NCBI GenBank assembly: GCA_030531025.1
Contig: JAUMTV010000011.1
Location: 1 to 38,061 of the forward strand
Reading direction: 5' to 3'
DNA from: Turicibacter sp.
Lineage (GTDB): Bacteria; Bacillota; Bacilli; MOL361; Turicibacteraceae
DNA length: 38,061 nt
Below the pieces are notes generated by a model. The model had not been told where the DNA came from. It saw only the letters and a program-made list of their open reading frames with translations, and did not search any database. This document shows, piece after piece, positions 15,735 through 25,632 of this stretch. Position 1 is the first letter of the stretch, and every line of letters begins with the position of its first letter. Made by a program: the position numbers and the translations under genes.

Positions 15735-15764
15735 AAAAAAAGCCGACAAACTTATCGGCCTTTT
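15735..15764 (-). terminator. Terminator of thiT
   Basis: The hairpin GCCGA/TCGGC is followed on the minus strand by TTTTTTT, directly after the thiT stop codon. Confidence 0.85.
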
Positions 15765-15766
15765 CA

Positions 15767-16351
15767 TTAAATCGTCTTAACAGTTTGATTCACTGAACCC
15801 TTTAATACTAATTGTGAAGAATACCCTTGATATAAAATTGTTAAAAGTATTGCACTCACAATATATGAAGCAACTACATAAGGAGCATTATAAATCAGAG
15901 AAAAAATCCAAGGATTTTCACCCGATGCAGGAGCAAAAAAGACAGCTCCAGAGATAACATGGCAAACAAGTCGAGCAATTGATGCCACCCCTGTTGCACC
16001 CCAGATGTAAACTACACGTTTTAATCCTTGTGTATAGTTAACTTTTGAAGCAAATAATCCCGCAAATCCTAATGCGGCATATGGTAATGGATAATCAAAT
16101 AAAACTTGAATTGGGTGTAGAATGTAAGCACCCGTTAATAATTGTAATAATCCCATTACAAATCCACCTGTAAATCCAGCAACCCATCCATAGCGGAAAG
16201 CAATAATTGCAATTGGAACTAATGAAATTGAGACTGATCCACCATTTGGCCAAAACCATCCCATAAAAAGATTAGCCAAGTAATCAAGAACAAAAGCTAA
16301 GGCTACTAAAATACTAATCTCTACTAATTTTTTTGTGTGTGTTTGTCTCAT
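15767..16351 (-). CDS. thiT: ThiT, substrate-binding subunit of the ECF thiamine transporter
   Basis: The 194-residue integral membrane protein has six predicted helices. It shows the features of ThiT/YuaJ: an N-terminal VEISILVALAFVLDYLAN, the WFWPNGGSVSISLVPI segment, FRYGWVAGF, and a C-terminal FFAPASGENPWIFSLIYNA with residues that line the thiamine site. It binds thiamine and works with a shared ECF energising module encoded elsewhere. GGGAGG lies 9 bases before the start. A TPP riboswitch precedes it, which independently supports the substrate. Confidence 0.96.
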   Translation of the reverse strand: MRQTHTKKLVEISILVALAFVLDYLANLFMGWFWPNGGSVSISLVPIAIIAFRYGWVAGFTGGFVMGLLQLLTGAYILHPIQVLFDYPLPYAALGFAGLFASKVNYTQGLKRVVYIWGATGVASIARLVCHVISGAVFFAPASGENPWIFSLIYNAPYVVASYIVSAILLTILYQGYSSQLVLKGSVNQTVKTI

Positions 16352-16360
16352 AAAAAAAAT

Positions 16361-16388
16361 CCTCCCTATAATCAGGAGGCTTTACGGC
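16361..16388 (-). promoter_or_regulatory. Expression platform of the TPP riboswitch
   Basis: In the RNA, CCTCC (16379-16375) pairs with the thiT ribosome binding site GGGAGG (16366-16361), and eight U follow. The same hairpin can therefore act as terminator and as ribosome-binding-site block. The adjoining GCCGTAA (16388-16382) is complementary to TTACGGC in the 5' part of the aptamer (16510-16504). This gives an alternative pairing when TPP is absent. Confidence 0.75.
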
Positions 16389-16439
16389 ATTATCTAAAGT
16401 ATAAGAATATCCTTTTATCAATCATATGAAAAAAGGTTC

Positions 16440-16523
16440 GTCTACTTCCCTCCGCTAGTCCTAACTAGTTCAGGTTCAAAGGGTTATGCAAATTGCACTC
16501 TCAGCCGTAAGGCACCCCTAGTA
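16440..16523 (-). ncRNA. TPP riboswitch aptamer
   Basis: On the minus strand: AGGGGTGCC, then CGGCTGAGAG, the loop and stem leading to ACCCTTTGAACCTGAAC, and GGACTAGCGGAGGGAAG. CTGAGA, the ACCCTTTGAACCTGA core and GCGGAGGGAAG are the diagnostic THI-element blocks. It binds thiamine pyrophosphate and turns down thiT when the cofactor is abundant. Confidence 0.97.
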
Positions 16524-16574
16524 ATATATATTTCATATTTAACTTAACATATTTTTCCTAAACAATCAAACAAA

Positions 16575-17654
16575 TTACTTCTCAAACTCTTTTAAAATCT
16601 TTTGATGTGCCGCAACTAACGAATAATCATGTAATTGCTTATCACCAATCCACATGTTTGAATCTTCTGCAATTTCATCTGTATATCCAGTTTTTACGTT
16701 TACAAAGTAGCTTTCCATCTCCCAAATGCGATGAGAAAACACATGCGTAAACGTTCCAATCGATTCAATGTTCTTAACTTCCTCACAAATTGGGGATAAC
16801 TTTTCTAATAATAATTCTTTCGGTTCTTTCTCACCCGCATATTCGAAGCTTAAAAACTCATAAAAATTCGCTAGTAATCCCGTTTCAGGGCGTTTATTAA
16901 CTAAATATTCATTGTGTTGATTTTTAACAATAGCGACGACTAATTTTGTTTTCACTTGATTGTTAGCCTTTGTTTTAACAGGTAATAAATCATCAATCCC
17001 TTGCTTGAATGCCTGACAATGTTTTTGAACTGGACACTCTAAACACTTCGGAGATTTTGGTGTACAAACCGTTGCCCCAAGTTCCATTAATCCTTGATTA
17101 AAAGCACTTGGATCTTCATGAGAGATTACTTCTGAAACAACAGCCTCAAATACTTTTCTTGTTTTCGCTTTCGCAATATCTTCAAAGATACAGCAGACAC
17201 GACTCATTACACGAAAAACATTCCCATCAACAGCTGGTGCTGGAATACCGAAGGCAATACTACTTACAGCTCCAGCAGTATAAGGACCTACACCTTTTAA
17301 TTTAAGAATCTCCTCATGAGTTGTTGGGAATCCCCCCATCTCTTCAATCATTCGTGCACTTTCTCGTAGATTGCGAGCGCGCGAGTAGTAACCAAGACCT
17401 TCCCATGCTTTAAGTAATGTTTGATCATCAGCTTCTGCTAATTCCTTTGTTGTTGGAAATAGCTTCATAAAACGCTCATAGTAAGGGATAACTGTTACAA
17501 CTTGAGTTTGTTGTAACATAATCTCTGATACTAAAATACGATAAGGATCACGATTGATTCGCCATGGTAGATCACGTTTAACTTCATAATACCAATTGAT
17601 TAAGTCATCTTGAAATGCTTTTATATCTAAGTGCTCCGTATAATTTTGTGTCAA
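16575..17654 (-). CDS. mutY: MutY, A/G-specific adenine glycosylase
   Basis: The 359-residue product removes adenine mispaired with 8-oxoguanine in base-excision repair. The helix-hairpin-helix domain has LKGVGPYTAGAV; the catalytic Glu44 is in VSEIMLQQTQ and Asp143 in PAVDGNVFRV. The 4Fe-4S cluster cysteines lie at 197, 204, 207 and 213 (spacing 6-2-5). The C-terminal NUDIX-like domain (about 235-359) includes THVFSHRIWEM. The start is taken as TTG 17654, which has AGGTGA 5 bases upstream; GTG 17663 would overlap that site. The gene stands alone. Confidence 0.96.
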   Translation of the reverse strand: MTQNYTEHLDIKAFQDDLINWYYEVKRDLPWRINRDPYRILVSEIMLQQTQVVTVIPYYERFMKLFPTTKELAEADDQTLLKAWEGLGYYSRARNLRESARMIEEMGGFPTTHEEILKLKGVGPYTAGAVSSIAFGIPAPAVDGNVFRVMSRVCCIFEDIAKAKTRKVFEAVVSEVISHEDPSAFNQGLMELGATVCTPKSPKCLECPVQKHCQAFKQGIDDLLPVKTKANNQVKTKLVVAIVKNQHNEYLVNKRPETGLLANFYEFLSFEYAGEKEPKELLLEKLSPICEEVKNIESIGTFTHVFSHRIWEMESYFVNVKTGYTDEIAEDSNMWIGDKQLHDYSLVAAHQKILKEFEK

Positions 17655-17750
17655 CTTCTTCACCTACTTTTAATTCATAATCTTAGTCTATCAGAACTAA
17701 ACTCCAATTAAACGCAAAATACTACATTTTTCTTGTGTTGATAAAAAAAT

Positions 17751-17792
17751 AAAAAGCACCTGCAGGACACATAGTACATTACGGTGCTTTTT
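17751..17792. terminator. Terminator between mutY and the PH-domain gene
   Basis: AAAAAGCACC (17751-17760) pairs with GGTGCTTTTT (17783-17792). A T run on the minus strand fits the PH-domain gene upstream on that strand; the plus strand also has a T run. Confidence 0.75.
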
Positions 17793-17815
17793 ATTTAAAA
17801 CTAACGTTTAATTGG

Positions 17816-17851
17816 TGAGATTATAGTTTTTAAACCCCTTCTATAATCTCA
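17816..17851. repeat. 11-bp inverted repeat in a 3' untranslated region
   Basis: TGAGATTATAG (17816-17826) and CTATAATCTCA (17841-17851) form a perfect stem with a 14-base loop and no T run. It lies between the stop of the PH-domain gene and its terminator. It could protect the 3' end of the message or be a binding site. Confidence 0.5.
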
Positions 17852-17899
17852 TCTTACTAAGATTATACTCGTCTTTTTCAAAAAATGCTAGTGGTATTA

Positions 17900-18274
17900 T
17901 CACCCACACAAATGTTCGTTTAATACTTTTACAAGTGGACGAATATCTGTTCCTTTTAAAAATTGAAATTCCATTTGATTAATTGCAGATGCCCATACTT
18001 TTAATTCAGCATCTAAATCAAACGTTCCAGCACTTTCACAAGAAAAGCCAGTGAGTTTAGAAAATGGTAAAACCATATACTCTTTCTTTCGGCCGGTAAC
18101 ACCTTGAATATCAATGATTAATAACTTCTTACTCGTCACAATTAAGCGATCTCGCACAGATTTATAAGATAATAACACCTCTTCTTGATCACTTATTAAA
18201 AATCCAAATAAATCTCGACCATCTTCAAGATTTGTGTTCATTAAACCAATAATTTTAGGTTGTATTTCAGCCAT
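17900..18274 (-). CDS. PH-domain-like protein
   Basis: The 124-residue product is predicted as an all-beta fold with a C-terminal helix. LLSYKSVRDRLIVTSKKLLIID followed by GRKKEYMVLPFSKLTGF resembles the bacterial PH domain of YvlB/YdjM type (bPH_3): an exposed sheet that detects a 'do we need this' state in B. subtilis general-stress proteins. The exact role is unknown. It is likely cytoplasmic with no signal peptide or membrane segment. It lies between mutY and pyrR, with terminators on both sides, so it is a single-gene unit. Confidence 0.7.
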   Translation of the reverse strand: MAEIQPKIIGLMNTNLEDGRDLFGFLISDQEEVLLSYKSVRDRLIVTSKKLLIIDIQGVTGRKKEYMVLPFSKLTGFSCESAGTFDLDAELKVWASAINQMEFQFLKGTDIRPLVKVLNEHLCG

Positions 18275-18355
18275 CTATTCATCTCCTTACCAAATATAAG
18301 CTCAACTCATTATACGGATCTTATTGAGATTTTATACACTTCAACCGACAAAATA

Positions 18356-18381
18356 AAAAAGGTACGAATTCGTACCTTTTT
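18356..18381. terminator. Bidirectional terminator after pyrR
   Basis: The perfect palindrome AAAAAGGTACG/CGTACCTTTTT (loop AATT) overlaps the last base of the pyrR stop codon and has T runs on both strands. Confidence 0.9.
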
Positions 18382-18908
18382 TATTTTGATAATACAACTG
18401 CATCTTGCTTATCTAATTCTGTTAAATAAACTTTTACAACCTCTTTGTGTGAAGTTGGAATATTCTTTCCAACATAATCTGCACGAATAGGTAATTCACG
18501 ATGTCCACGATCAATTAATGTTGCTAATTGAATGTTTTTAGGACGCCCATACTCAAGTACAGCTTCTAAAGCTGCACGAACCGTACGCCCTGTATATAAA
18601 ACATCATCCACTAAAATAACAGTTTTCCCATTTAGCGTCATCGGAACTGTACTTTGGTTTACAATAATTTCTTTCATTTCACGTGTAATATCATCGCGAT
18701 ATTTTGTAATATCTAATTCTCCTAATGGAACAGTAACACCTTCAAATACTTCAATTAAACGGACTAAACGCTCAGCTAAATATGAACCACGTGTTCTAAT
18801 ACCAATCATAACAACTTCATTTAAGTCATCATTTTTTTCTAAAATCTCATGTGCAATCCTTTTTAATGAGCGTGTAATTGTGTCCTGGTCAAATAATACT
18901 TTCTCCAT
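18381..18908 (-). CDS. pyrR: PyrR, pyrimidine operon attenuator / uracil phosphoribosyltransferase
   Basis: The 175-residue product has the phosphoribosyltransferase fold. The PRPP loop is VILVDDVLYTGRTVRA, and the N-terminal MIGIRTRGSYLAERL and the DRGHRELPIRADYVGKNIPT segment are typical of PyrR. In Bacillus-type bacteria it binds pyr mRNA when UMP is high and favours termination, with minor uracil phosphoribosyltransferase activity. The start at 18908 is chosen because AAGGGG lies upstream and family members begin here. It is not in a pyr operon in this window, and I see no PyrR-binding attenuator beside it. Confidence 0.95.
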   Translation of the reverse strand: MEKVLFDQDTITRSLKRIAHEILEKNDDLNEVVMIGIRTRGSYLAERLVRLIEVFEGVTVPLGELDITKYRDDITREMKEIIVNQSTVPMTLNGKTVILVDDVLYTGRTVRAALEAVLEYGRPKNIQLATLIDRGHRELPIRADYVGKNIPTSHKEVVKVYLTELDKQDAVVLSK

Positions 18909-19068
18909 TAAATTAAGAGACCCCTTTCTTTTTATCATAGGTTGCTTTTAGAATATCATAAAAAACCTTAATTTTGAATATGAAACCGAATGTTTCCACT
19001 GTTAAAATAAATCAAATAGTTGTTATGAAACGAAGGCTTTAAAATATGATGCCATGAAAAGATTAGAA

Positions 19069-21423
19069 TTAATACTTCAAGATTTCATGTAATGAAATTT
19101 TATCAAGCTGTAATTTCGAACATTTCATTGCCAATTGATAAGTAATCAGAACTGTCATAATTCCGATAAAAGCTTGGATAAATGTGAAGTCTGTTGGAAT
19201 TGCCATTGGTAACTCCGAAGCAATCAGCGTCATAATATAATCTACTAATGCCTTTGTAATTGGAATACTTAATAAATAAGCAATAATGACAAATGGGAAA
19301 TAAATCGTTAAGATCATATTTGAAATTTCTTTTTCTCGATAACCCATGACCTTTAGGATAGAAATTTGTTTTTGATTCTCATCGATAATGAACATCGTAA
19401 TTAAAATCATCATCATACTACCTAAAATTGCAGCAATGACAACCATCATCATTAAAGAGACGCGAATCATTTCCATCCCAACTTCGATATTTTTCTGTAA
19501 ATCTTCAATAGAGAAAATATAGGAGATATTTTTATCGCTTGCTGGGCGCTCATTACTCCATTTTCCATTATAAACTGTTGTATCAAGCCCTAGCTCTTGA
19601 ATTAACGATTTCATACTTGTGTAGATCATAGGACCATTGTAATGATCGACAACCCCGACAATTGGAAAAGATAAGGTCTTTCCTCTGACCTCAAGTGTTA
19701 ATTGATCTCCAACGGATAGCGAGTACGCGGTTGCAATAAATTGATTAATAATTAATCCATCGGTTGCTAACGAAGTAATCTCCGTTCCATCTGCATCGTA
19801 GAGTGGATTAATAAAGTTATAAGGTTCAATCCCATAAAGACAAAAGACTGTACTCTTTCCATCAATTAGTGGTTGTGCTGTATATTCTAAAAATGGGGTT
19901 TCGAAGTTATTTAAAGGTTCATCAATTAATTTATTATATTTAATCTGATAACTATAATTAACATCTTTAAATGCTTTATCTACGACATTTTCCACTGACT
20001 TAAAGGCGATTGAAGCGAAGACAAGAAAAATACTTGCAATTAAAACAACACTAAACAAAGATAGAATCTTTCCAATATTTCGAAAGGCTAATGAATATTT
20101 AAAACGTGTTTCAAACTTAAACGGTTTTAATCCTTTCATTAACCACTGTGAAAACGGTGAAATCGTTAAATGACTATCTTCTTTCATCAACTTTAATGGT
20201 TCATCTCTTAGTAGAATTAATAAGATAATGAGACTAGCCCCCCCTATCATAAGGATTGGATAAATAATTCCACCAAAAATTAAGTCTTTTGTAAAATAAA
20301 ACTGAATCAGCGGCACAATATAGTTTGTCATATACGTATTGGCCATCATAGCAGCTGCTCCTATCCCAATAAAAAAGCCAATAAAACTTCCAAGAATAGC
20401 AGCTAAAAGTGGGTAAGAAACATAACTACTTGCAATTTGATATCGACTATATCCCATCGCTTTTAATATTCCAATTTGTACTCGTTCAGCATTAATTCGT
20501 TTTTTCATAATTAATACAATCACAACAACTGACATAAATAATAAAAGACCTGTAAACGTCATCGATAAAAGTTGATTACTACTTAAATGTGCATGAACCG
20601 TACTTATACGGACATTAATATCTTTGCTCATCGCATACGCGACTCCATCTGTATTTGAAATTTGTGACACTGCTAATTCAAGATCATCAACTTCATGATT
20701 AAAATATCCACTGTATAAAACCCACTGTTTCTCAGTGAACATTTGATAAGCTGTATCAGTAACAATGGCTACCGTTTCAGTAGCTGGCTCATACAAAGGA
20801 TTATCATAATTAAAGATTGGATAAATATAATCTGGGACAGCAACAAAGGCTGAAATAATGAATGTTTTATCATTTAGCAAAATCGAATCACCAATATCTA
20901 ACCCATTAGCTTGTGCATAAGTTTTAAATACAGCAACTTCATCATCTTTAACAGGTAACGCTCCATCAATGACATATGTTAAATTAACAGAATCTGTTTG
21001 TTTAATCAGACGATAATCATACGTCTTTCCATTCGTTTCAGTGACAATATCTCGATAAAACCGCCCCTCAAAGGTCGCATCATATTCCTCACTTAAAAAT
21101 TCAATTTGGTCATCATAGTAATCAATTAATGTATATTCATATTCTTTCATCAGTTGGGACTTGGACTGGTCAGCGAGCGCTGAAACACTCACCCCTTTTC
21201 TTGCAATCATTTGACGAATATCTTGTGTATTAGGAGCAGATAGAACAACAAAAAAGTCTTCTTGATTCGTTACTTGAGTATAATCCGTTAAAAAATAACT
21301 AACGGAAGCAATGGCTCCTTGTAAAGAAACATAAATAAAAGATGCCATCATCACTAAAGCAACAATTGATAAAAATTGAAATGGTTTTTGGCGGATTGTT
21401 CGTAATATATTTTTTGATAACAT
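19069..21423 (-). CDS. FtsX/MacB-type ABC transporter permease
   Basis: The 784-residue product contains two FtsX-type halves. A first helix (FLSIVALVMMASFIYVSLQG) precedes a large external domain (about 45-285) and three helices (near 290-310, 335-360, 385-405). A linker leads to a fourth helix (LFSVVLIASIFLVFAS), another external domain and three final helices near the C-terminus. It overlaps the ATPase gene by 1 base (TAATG). Such transporters move lipids, peptides or antimicrobials outward, or drive a periplasmic or wall-side change. The substrate is unknown. There is no adjacent two-component system, so it is not an obvious bacitracin-type resistance module. Confidence 0.9.
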   Translation of the reverse strand: MLSKNILRTIRQKPFQFLSIVALVMMASFIYVSLQGAIASVSYFLTDYTQVTNQEDFFVVLSAPNTQDIRQMIARKGVSVSALADQSKSQLMKEYEYTLIDYYDDQIEFLSEEYDATFEGRFYRDIVTETNGKTYDYRLIKQTDSVNLTYVIDGALPVKDDEVAVFKTYAQANGLDIGDSILLNDKTFIISAFVAVPDYIYPIFNYDNPLYEPATETVAIVTDTAYQMFTEKQWVLYSGYFNHEVDDLELAVSQISNTDGVAYAMSKDINVRISTVHAHLSSNQLLSMTFTGLLLFMSVVVIVLIMKKRINAERVQIGILKAMGYSRYQIASSYVSYPLLAAILGSFIGFFIGIGAAAMMANTYMTNYIVPLIQFYFTKDLIFGGIIYPILMIGGASLIILLILLRDEPLKLMKEDSHLTISPFSQWLMKGLKPFKFETRFKYSLAFRNIGKILSLFSVVLIASIFLVFASIAFKSVENVVDKAFKDVNYSYQIKYNKLIDEPLNNFETPFLEYTAQPLIDGKSTVFCLYGIEPYNFINPLYDADGTEITSLATDGLIINQFIATAYSLSVGDQLTLEVRGKTLSFPIVGVVDHYNGPMIYTSMKSLIQELGLDTTVYNGKWSNERPASDKNISYIFSIEDLQKNIEVGMEMIRVSLMMMVVIAAILGSMMMILITMFIIDENQKQISILKVMGYREKEISNMILTIYFPFVIIAYLLSIPITKALVDYIMTLIASELPMAIPTDFTFIQAFIGIMTVLITYQLAMKCSKLQLDKISLHEILKY

Positions 21424-22124
21424 TAGGCCCAGCTCACTTCACATGCACGTTTTTTATGTGAATTTTGTTTAACTTCAACAATTTCACCTGATTTCATTCG
21501 AACAACTTTATCAGCAATCTCTGCAATTCCTAAATTGTGTGTAATTAAAAAGATAGTCGTTTGAAACTCTTCATTAATTCGTTGCAAAATTTCAAGCACC
21601 GTTTTCCCTGTATCTTCATCTAAGGCACCTGTTGGTTCGTCACAAAATAAAATAGATGGATTTTTAGCAATCGCTCTTGCTATGGCAACACGTTGTTGCT
21701 GCCCTCCAGATAATTGATAAGGAAACTGATGGAATAAATCATCTAACATGACTTCTTTTAAAACATTATTAACATCTAATGGATTATCACTTAAACGAGC
21801 GCCTACTTCTACATTTTCAAATACCGTCATATTTGGCATGAGGTTATACTGTTGAAAAATAAATCCTAACTCTTTTCGACGAAAGTCCGTTAGTTGAGAC
21901 GACTTCATCTTTGTAATTTCTTGACCACTTACTAAAATCATTCCATCATTTACTTGATCGAGTCCACCACTGACATGAAGTAACGTTGATTTTCCAGAAC
22001 CTGAAGGACCAAGGACAACGACAAACTCCCCTTTTTTCACTTCTAGATTCACATCTTTTAAAGCAGTCGTCTTTATATCACCTGATACATATTGCTTGCA
22101 TACATTTTGAATCGAAATAACCAT
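21423..22124 (-). CDS. ABC transporter ATPase (LolD/MacB-like)
   Basis: The 233-residue ATPase has Walker A ([12 protein letters not shown]), Q loop ([10 protein letters not shown]), signature ([18 protein letters not shown]), Walker B ([12 protein letters not shown]) and the H loop (LITHN). [18 protein letters not shown] places it in the LolD/MacB/FtsE group that pairs with FtsX-type permeases. The permease gene follows with a one-base overlap, so the two form an operon and a complex at the cytoplasmic membrane. Confidence 0.95.
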   Translation of the reverse strand: MVISIQNVCKQYVSGDIKTTALKDVNLEVKKGEFVVVLGPSGSGKSTLLHVSGGLDQVNDGMILVSGQEITKMKSSQLTDFRRKELGFIFQQYNLMPNMTVFENVEVGARLSDNPLDVNNVLKEVMLDDLFHQFPYQLSGGQQQRVAIARAIAKNPSILFCDEPTGALDEDTGKTVLEILQRINEEFQTTIFLITHNLGIAEIADKVVRMKSGEIVEVKQNSHKKRACEVSWA

Positions 22125-22324
22125 TGTCTCACCTACCTCCTAAAAATATCCTAACTTCAGTATTAACAAAAAATGTAATTTTATGCCTTATATAGAACTA
22201 AATGTTATATTTTTGAAATTACTTTAATTTTTGTCTAGCGAACATAACAATGTCTATAAAAAGCTATAGGTATCTAAAGTCGGATTATGCTAAAATGAAA
22301 GGATAAAAAGATGAGGTGTTGATT

Positions 22325-24052
22325 ATGTCGATTATATTAGCTACATTAAATTCAAAATATATTCATACCAATTTAGCCATTCGCTACTTAAAAGCAAATG
22401 CCCCAGATTTTGATATTACGTTAAGAGAATATACACTAAAAGATACACTTGAAAATATGTTGAATGATTTATTGTCAAGCAAACCAAAAATTATCGGATT
22501 TAGCGTCTACATTTGGAATGTTGAAAAGACATTACAATTAATTAACCTTTTAAAAGAAAAAGATCCAACCATCACTATTTTTATGGGTGGACCAGAAGTT
22601 TCTTATGACTTTGATGTTTGGTTTTCAAGAAGCCCAATTGATTACATCATTTATGGAGAAGGTGAGCTTGCCTTTAAAGAATTAATGGAAGCATTACATG
22701 GGACGCGTGAAGTGGCAGATGTTCGAGGAATTGTTTATCGTAACCTGATGACTAATGAACCTGTGCAAAATCCCCCTGCACCTATCCTTGATCCAAAAAC
22801 TATCTTATCTCCTTTTTATTTTGAAGAAGATATTCCTCATTTTCCAAATCGAATTCAATATATTGAAACGTCACGTGGATGTCCTTATTCATGCCAGTAC
22901 TGTTTAGCTTCAGTTGATAATAAAGTGCGCTACTTTGATATAGAAAAAGTAAAAGATGAAATTCGATATTTAATGAAGCATGGTGCGACAACCTTTAAGT
23001 TCCTTGACCGTACGTTCAATATCAATAAAAAGTATGCGTTAGATATGTTTAACTTCATTATTAAAGAGCATTTACCAGGAACACAATTCCAATTTGAAAT
23101 TACAGCAGATATTATGCCAACAGAATTAATTGACTACTTAAACGAATATGCCCCTGCTGGATTGTTTAGATTTGAAATTGGAATTCAATCGACTTATGAA
23201 TTAACAAACCGACTTGTGAAGCGTCGTCAAAACTTTGATAAATTAACGACGAATATTTTACGTATTAAAGAAGGTGGAAAGATTATTCTTCACCTCGATT
23301 TAATTGCAGGATTACCAGAAGAGCCTTATGACCGATTCGAGCAATCATTTAATGATGTCTTCGCTCTTCGTCCTGAAGAATTACAACTTGGTTTCTTGAA
23401 AATGCTGCGTGGAACTGGTCTTCGTAAACAAGCTGAAGAATTCGGATACGAATATGACGAATTTGCACCCTATGAAATGAAACTAAACAACACCTTATCA
23501 GAAGAAGATGTTCATAATATTCATTTAGCAGAAGAAATTTTAGAGCGTTACTGGAATGCTCATCGCATGGATTACACAATGAACTACTTAGTAGATGGAC
23601 AATTTAGTGCTTCTCCTTTTGCTTTCATGCAACAATTTGGATCGTATTGGGAATCACGATATCCTTGGATTAAATATCAATTAAGTGATTTATTTACTCG
23701 ATTATATGACTATTTAGAAAGTCTTTCATTAAATAATCTACCTACTATTCTTTCGTACATGAAACTTGATTATTTAACACAAAGTAAAATCAAGCCAAAA
23801 ATTTGGTGGGAAGACCGTTTAGATAAAAAAGAACGTCGTCAAATCATTAATGAATTAGCTGAAAAGTCTGAAAAGATGATAGATATTTTGAATCATCATC
23901 GAATTCCATTAACAGATATTTTTAAATATGGAGTCATCGAGCCTGTTTATTTGGATGAATCATGTCAACCAACTGAGGAACTACATTACCTGATTGTGAT
24001 TTACTTACCAAACCAACCAACACAACATTACATTGTTCAAAGTGTAAACTAA
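22325..24052 (+). CDS. B12-binding radical SAM protein with DUF4080 tail
   Basis: The 575-residue product has an N-terminal B12-binding-like domain (about 1-125) with IIGFSVYIWNVE and MGGPEVSYD. The radical SAM domain has Cys186, Cys190 and Cys193 in SRGCPYSCQYCLAS. A C-terminal DUF4080 domain follows (about 400-575). It should bind 4Fe-4S and S-adenosylmethionine, possibly with cobalamin. The substrate is not known for this family. The start at 22325 is preferred: GAGGTG lies 6 bases upstream, and it is three codons downstream of a longer alternative. It is a single gene with a possible extended -10 (TGCTAAAAT) upstream. Confidence 0.9.
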   Translation: MSIILATLNSKYIHTNLAIRYLKANAPDFDITLREYTLKDTLENMLNDLLSSKPKIIGFSVYIWNVEKTLQLINLLKEKDPTITIFMGGPEVSYDFDVWFSRSPIDYIIYGEGELAFKELMEALHGTREVADVRGIVYRNLMTNEPVQNPPAPILDPKTILSPFYFEEDIPHFPNRIQYIETSRGCPYSCQYCLASVDNKVRYFDIEKVKDEIRYLMKHGATTFKFLDRTFNINKKYALDMFNFIIKEHLPGTQFQFEITADIMPTELIDYLNEYAPAGLFRFEIGIQSTYELTNRLVKRRQNFDKLTTNILRIKEGGKIILHLDLIAGLPEEPYDRFEQSFNDVFALRPEELQLGFLKMLRGTGLRKQAEEFGYEYDEFAPYEMKLNNTLSEEDVHNIHLAEEILERYWNAHRMDYTMNYLVDGQFSASPFAFMQQFGSYWESRYPWIKYQLSDLFTRLYDYLESLSLNNLPTILSYMKLDYLTQSKIKPKIWWEDRLDKKERRQIINELAEKSEKMIDILNHHRIPLTDIFKYGVIEPVYLDESCQPTEELHYLIVIYLPNQPTQHYIVQSVN

Positions 24053-24172
24053 TCCATACGCTTGTACTTGTAAGAATTGCTAATTTTTATACCTCTTCAA
24101 ATATATAAGTGATATAATCATTTTTGAATAACTATATCGTTATGCTTTTCAACTATTAAAGGGAGTGCAATC

Positions 24173-25537
24173 ATGTTTGTCTTTAAAAAGATTAGAAAAT
24201 TACTTCATTCCACCCCGACACGTTTGATTGTTGGATACTATTTCTTATTCACCGTCGGGTTCGCCATCTTACTTTGGCTACCATTTAGTCTTCAAGAAGG
24301 AGTATCGCTATCCCTTCTCGATGCCCTTTTCATATCAACCAGTGGACTTAGTGTCACTGGATTATCACCTGTTCCCCTAAATGAGACATTTAGTATTCCA
24401 GGGATCCTAATTCTCGCCTTAGATATGCAAATTGGAGGACTTGGGTTAATGATGCTTTCAACGGCAATCTGGTTACTTGCCGGTCATAAAATCTCCACTC
24501 GAGAGCGAGCCCTCATCATGACCGATCAAAATCAAATCAATTTAAGCGGTGTGGTCAAGCTTGTTAAATCTGTGTTAATCTCATTTATAATTATTGAATT
24601 ATTGTTTATGCTTATACTCGGGCATTACTATTATTTTGCTCGATATTACCCTATTTATTGGGAGGCTATGCTTCAAGGTTTTTTTACCACAGTTTCAGCT
24701 ATTACAAATGGAGGATTCGATATTACTGGTGACTCATTAATCCCCTTCAAAAACGATTACTTCGTTCAAACTGTACATATGTTCTTAATGTTCTTTGGGG
24801 CAATGGGATTCCCAGTAATTTTAGATATTCAAAAATATTTCAATTGTAAGAAAACAAACCAACGATTCAGAATCTCGTTTTATACTAAATTAACAATGGT
24901 AACAACCATGATTTTATGGGTTGGAGGAATTATCGGCTTCTATATTTTTGAGTATAATCATTTCTTAGCCGATAAAGGATTAATTGAAGGATTCTTCTAT
25001 GCAACATTTAGTTCATTAACAACACGTAATGCAGGATTTACAACTGTAGATATGAACGAATTCTCAAACGCAACTTTAGCGATGCTCAGTGGTTTAATGT
25101 TTATCGGTTCTTCTCCTAACTCTGTAGGTGGTGGGATTCGTACGACAACATTTGCTATCATGGTATTAGCCATTTTATCATTTGCTCGTGGGAAACTATA
25201 TGTTAATATTTATGGTCGAGAAATTGAGACACAGACCGTTTATAAATCATTTATGATTTATATTGTAGCTACTTTAATTGTCTGCTTCTCTACCATTCTG
25301 ATTTGTGTTAGCGATTCATTTTCGCTAATGGAAATCTTCTTCGAAGTCTGCTCAGCCTTTGGTACAACAGGATTATCAATGGGGATTACGAGTTCATTAA
25401 CTTCATTTGCTAAGATTGTCCTTATTGTAACTATGTTCATTGGCCGTATCGGAATCGTTACTTTCTTAATGATCTTCCGTGCAAATACCCATCCAGCTAA
25501 AGTTCGTTATCCAAAAGCAAACATTATAATTGGATAA
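24173..25537 (+). CDS. TrkH/KtrB-family potassium transporter membrane subunit
   Basis: The 454-residue product contains four pore-helix/selectivity-filter repeats: SGLSVTGLS, AITNGGFDITG, TTRNAGFTTVD and AFGTTGLSMG. A conserved Gly lies in each, as in KtrB. The family takes up K+ with Na+ across the cytoplasmic membrane and needs a cytoplasmic RCK-type regulator (KtrA/KtrC). No such gene is in the window, so the partner is encoded elsewhere. AAAGGGAG precedes the start. A TGATATAAT extended -10 promoter is near 24111-24119. Confidence 0.93.
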   Translation: MFVFKKIRKLLHSTPTRLIVGYYFLFTVGFAILLWLPFSLQEGVSLSLLDALFISTSGLSVTGLSPVPLNETFSIPGILILALDMQIGGLGLMMLSTAIWLLAGHKISTRERALIMTDQNQINLSGVVKLVKSVLISFIIIELLFMLILGHYYYFARYYPIYWEAMLQGFFTTVSAITNGGFDITGDSLIPFKNDYFVQTVHMFLMFFGAMGFPVILDIQKYFNCKKTNQRFRISFYTKLTMVTTMILWVGGIIGFYIFEYNHFLADKGLIEGFFYATFSSLTTRNAGFTTVDMNEFSNATLAMLSGLMFIGSSPNSVGGGIRTTTFAIMVLAILSFARGKLYVNIYGREIETQTVYKSFMIYIVATLIVCFSTILICVSDSFSLMEIFFEVCSAFGTTGLSMGITSSLTSFAKIVLIVTMFIGRIGIVTFLMIFRANTHPAKVRYPKANIIIG

Positions 25538-25589
25538 TTTATGAATTTGAACATTTTTGTACAATGAAATCACTTTCATGTGGTAAATT

Positions 25590-25629
25590 AAAGGTAGGAG
25601 CTCATTTGCTTGAGTGACTACCTTTTTTA
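25590..25629 (+). terminator. Terminator of the potassium transporter gene
   Basis: AAAGGTAG pairs with CTACCTTT, with an internal CTCA/TGAG extension, followed by TTTT. It lies about 55 bases after the stop codon. Confidence 0.85.
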
Positions 25630-25632
25630 TTT

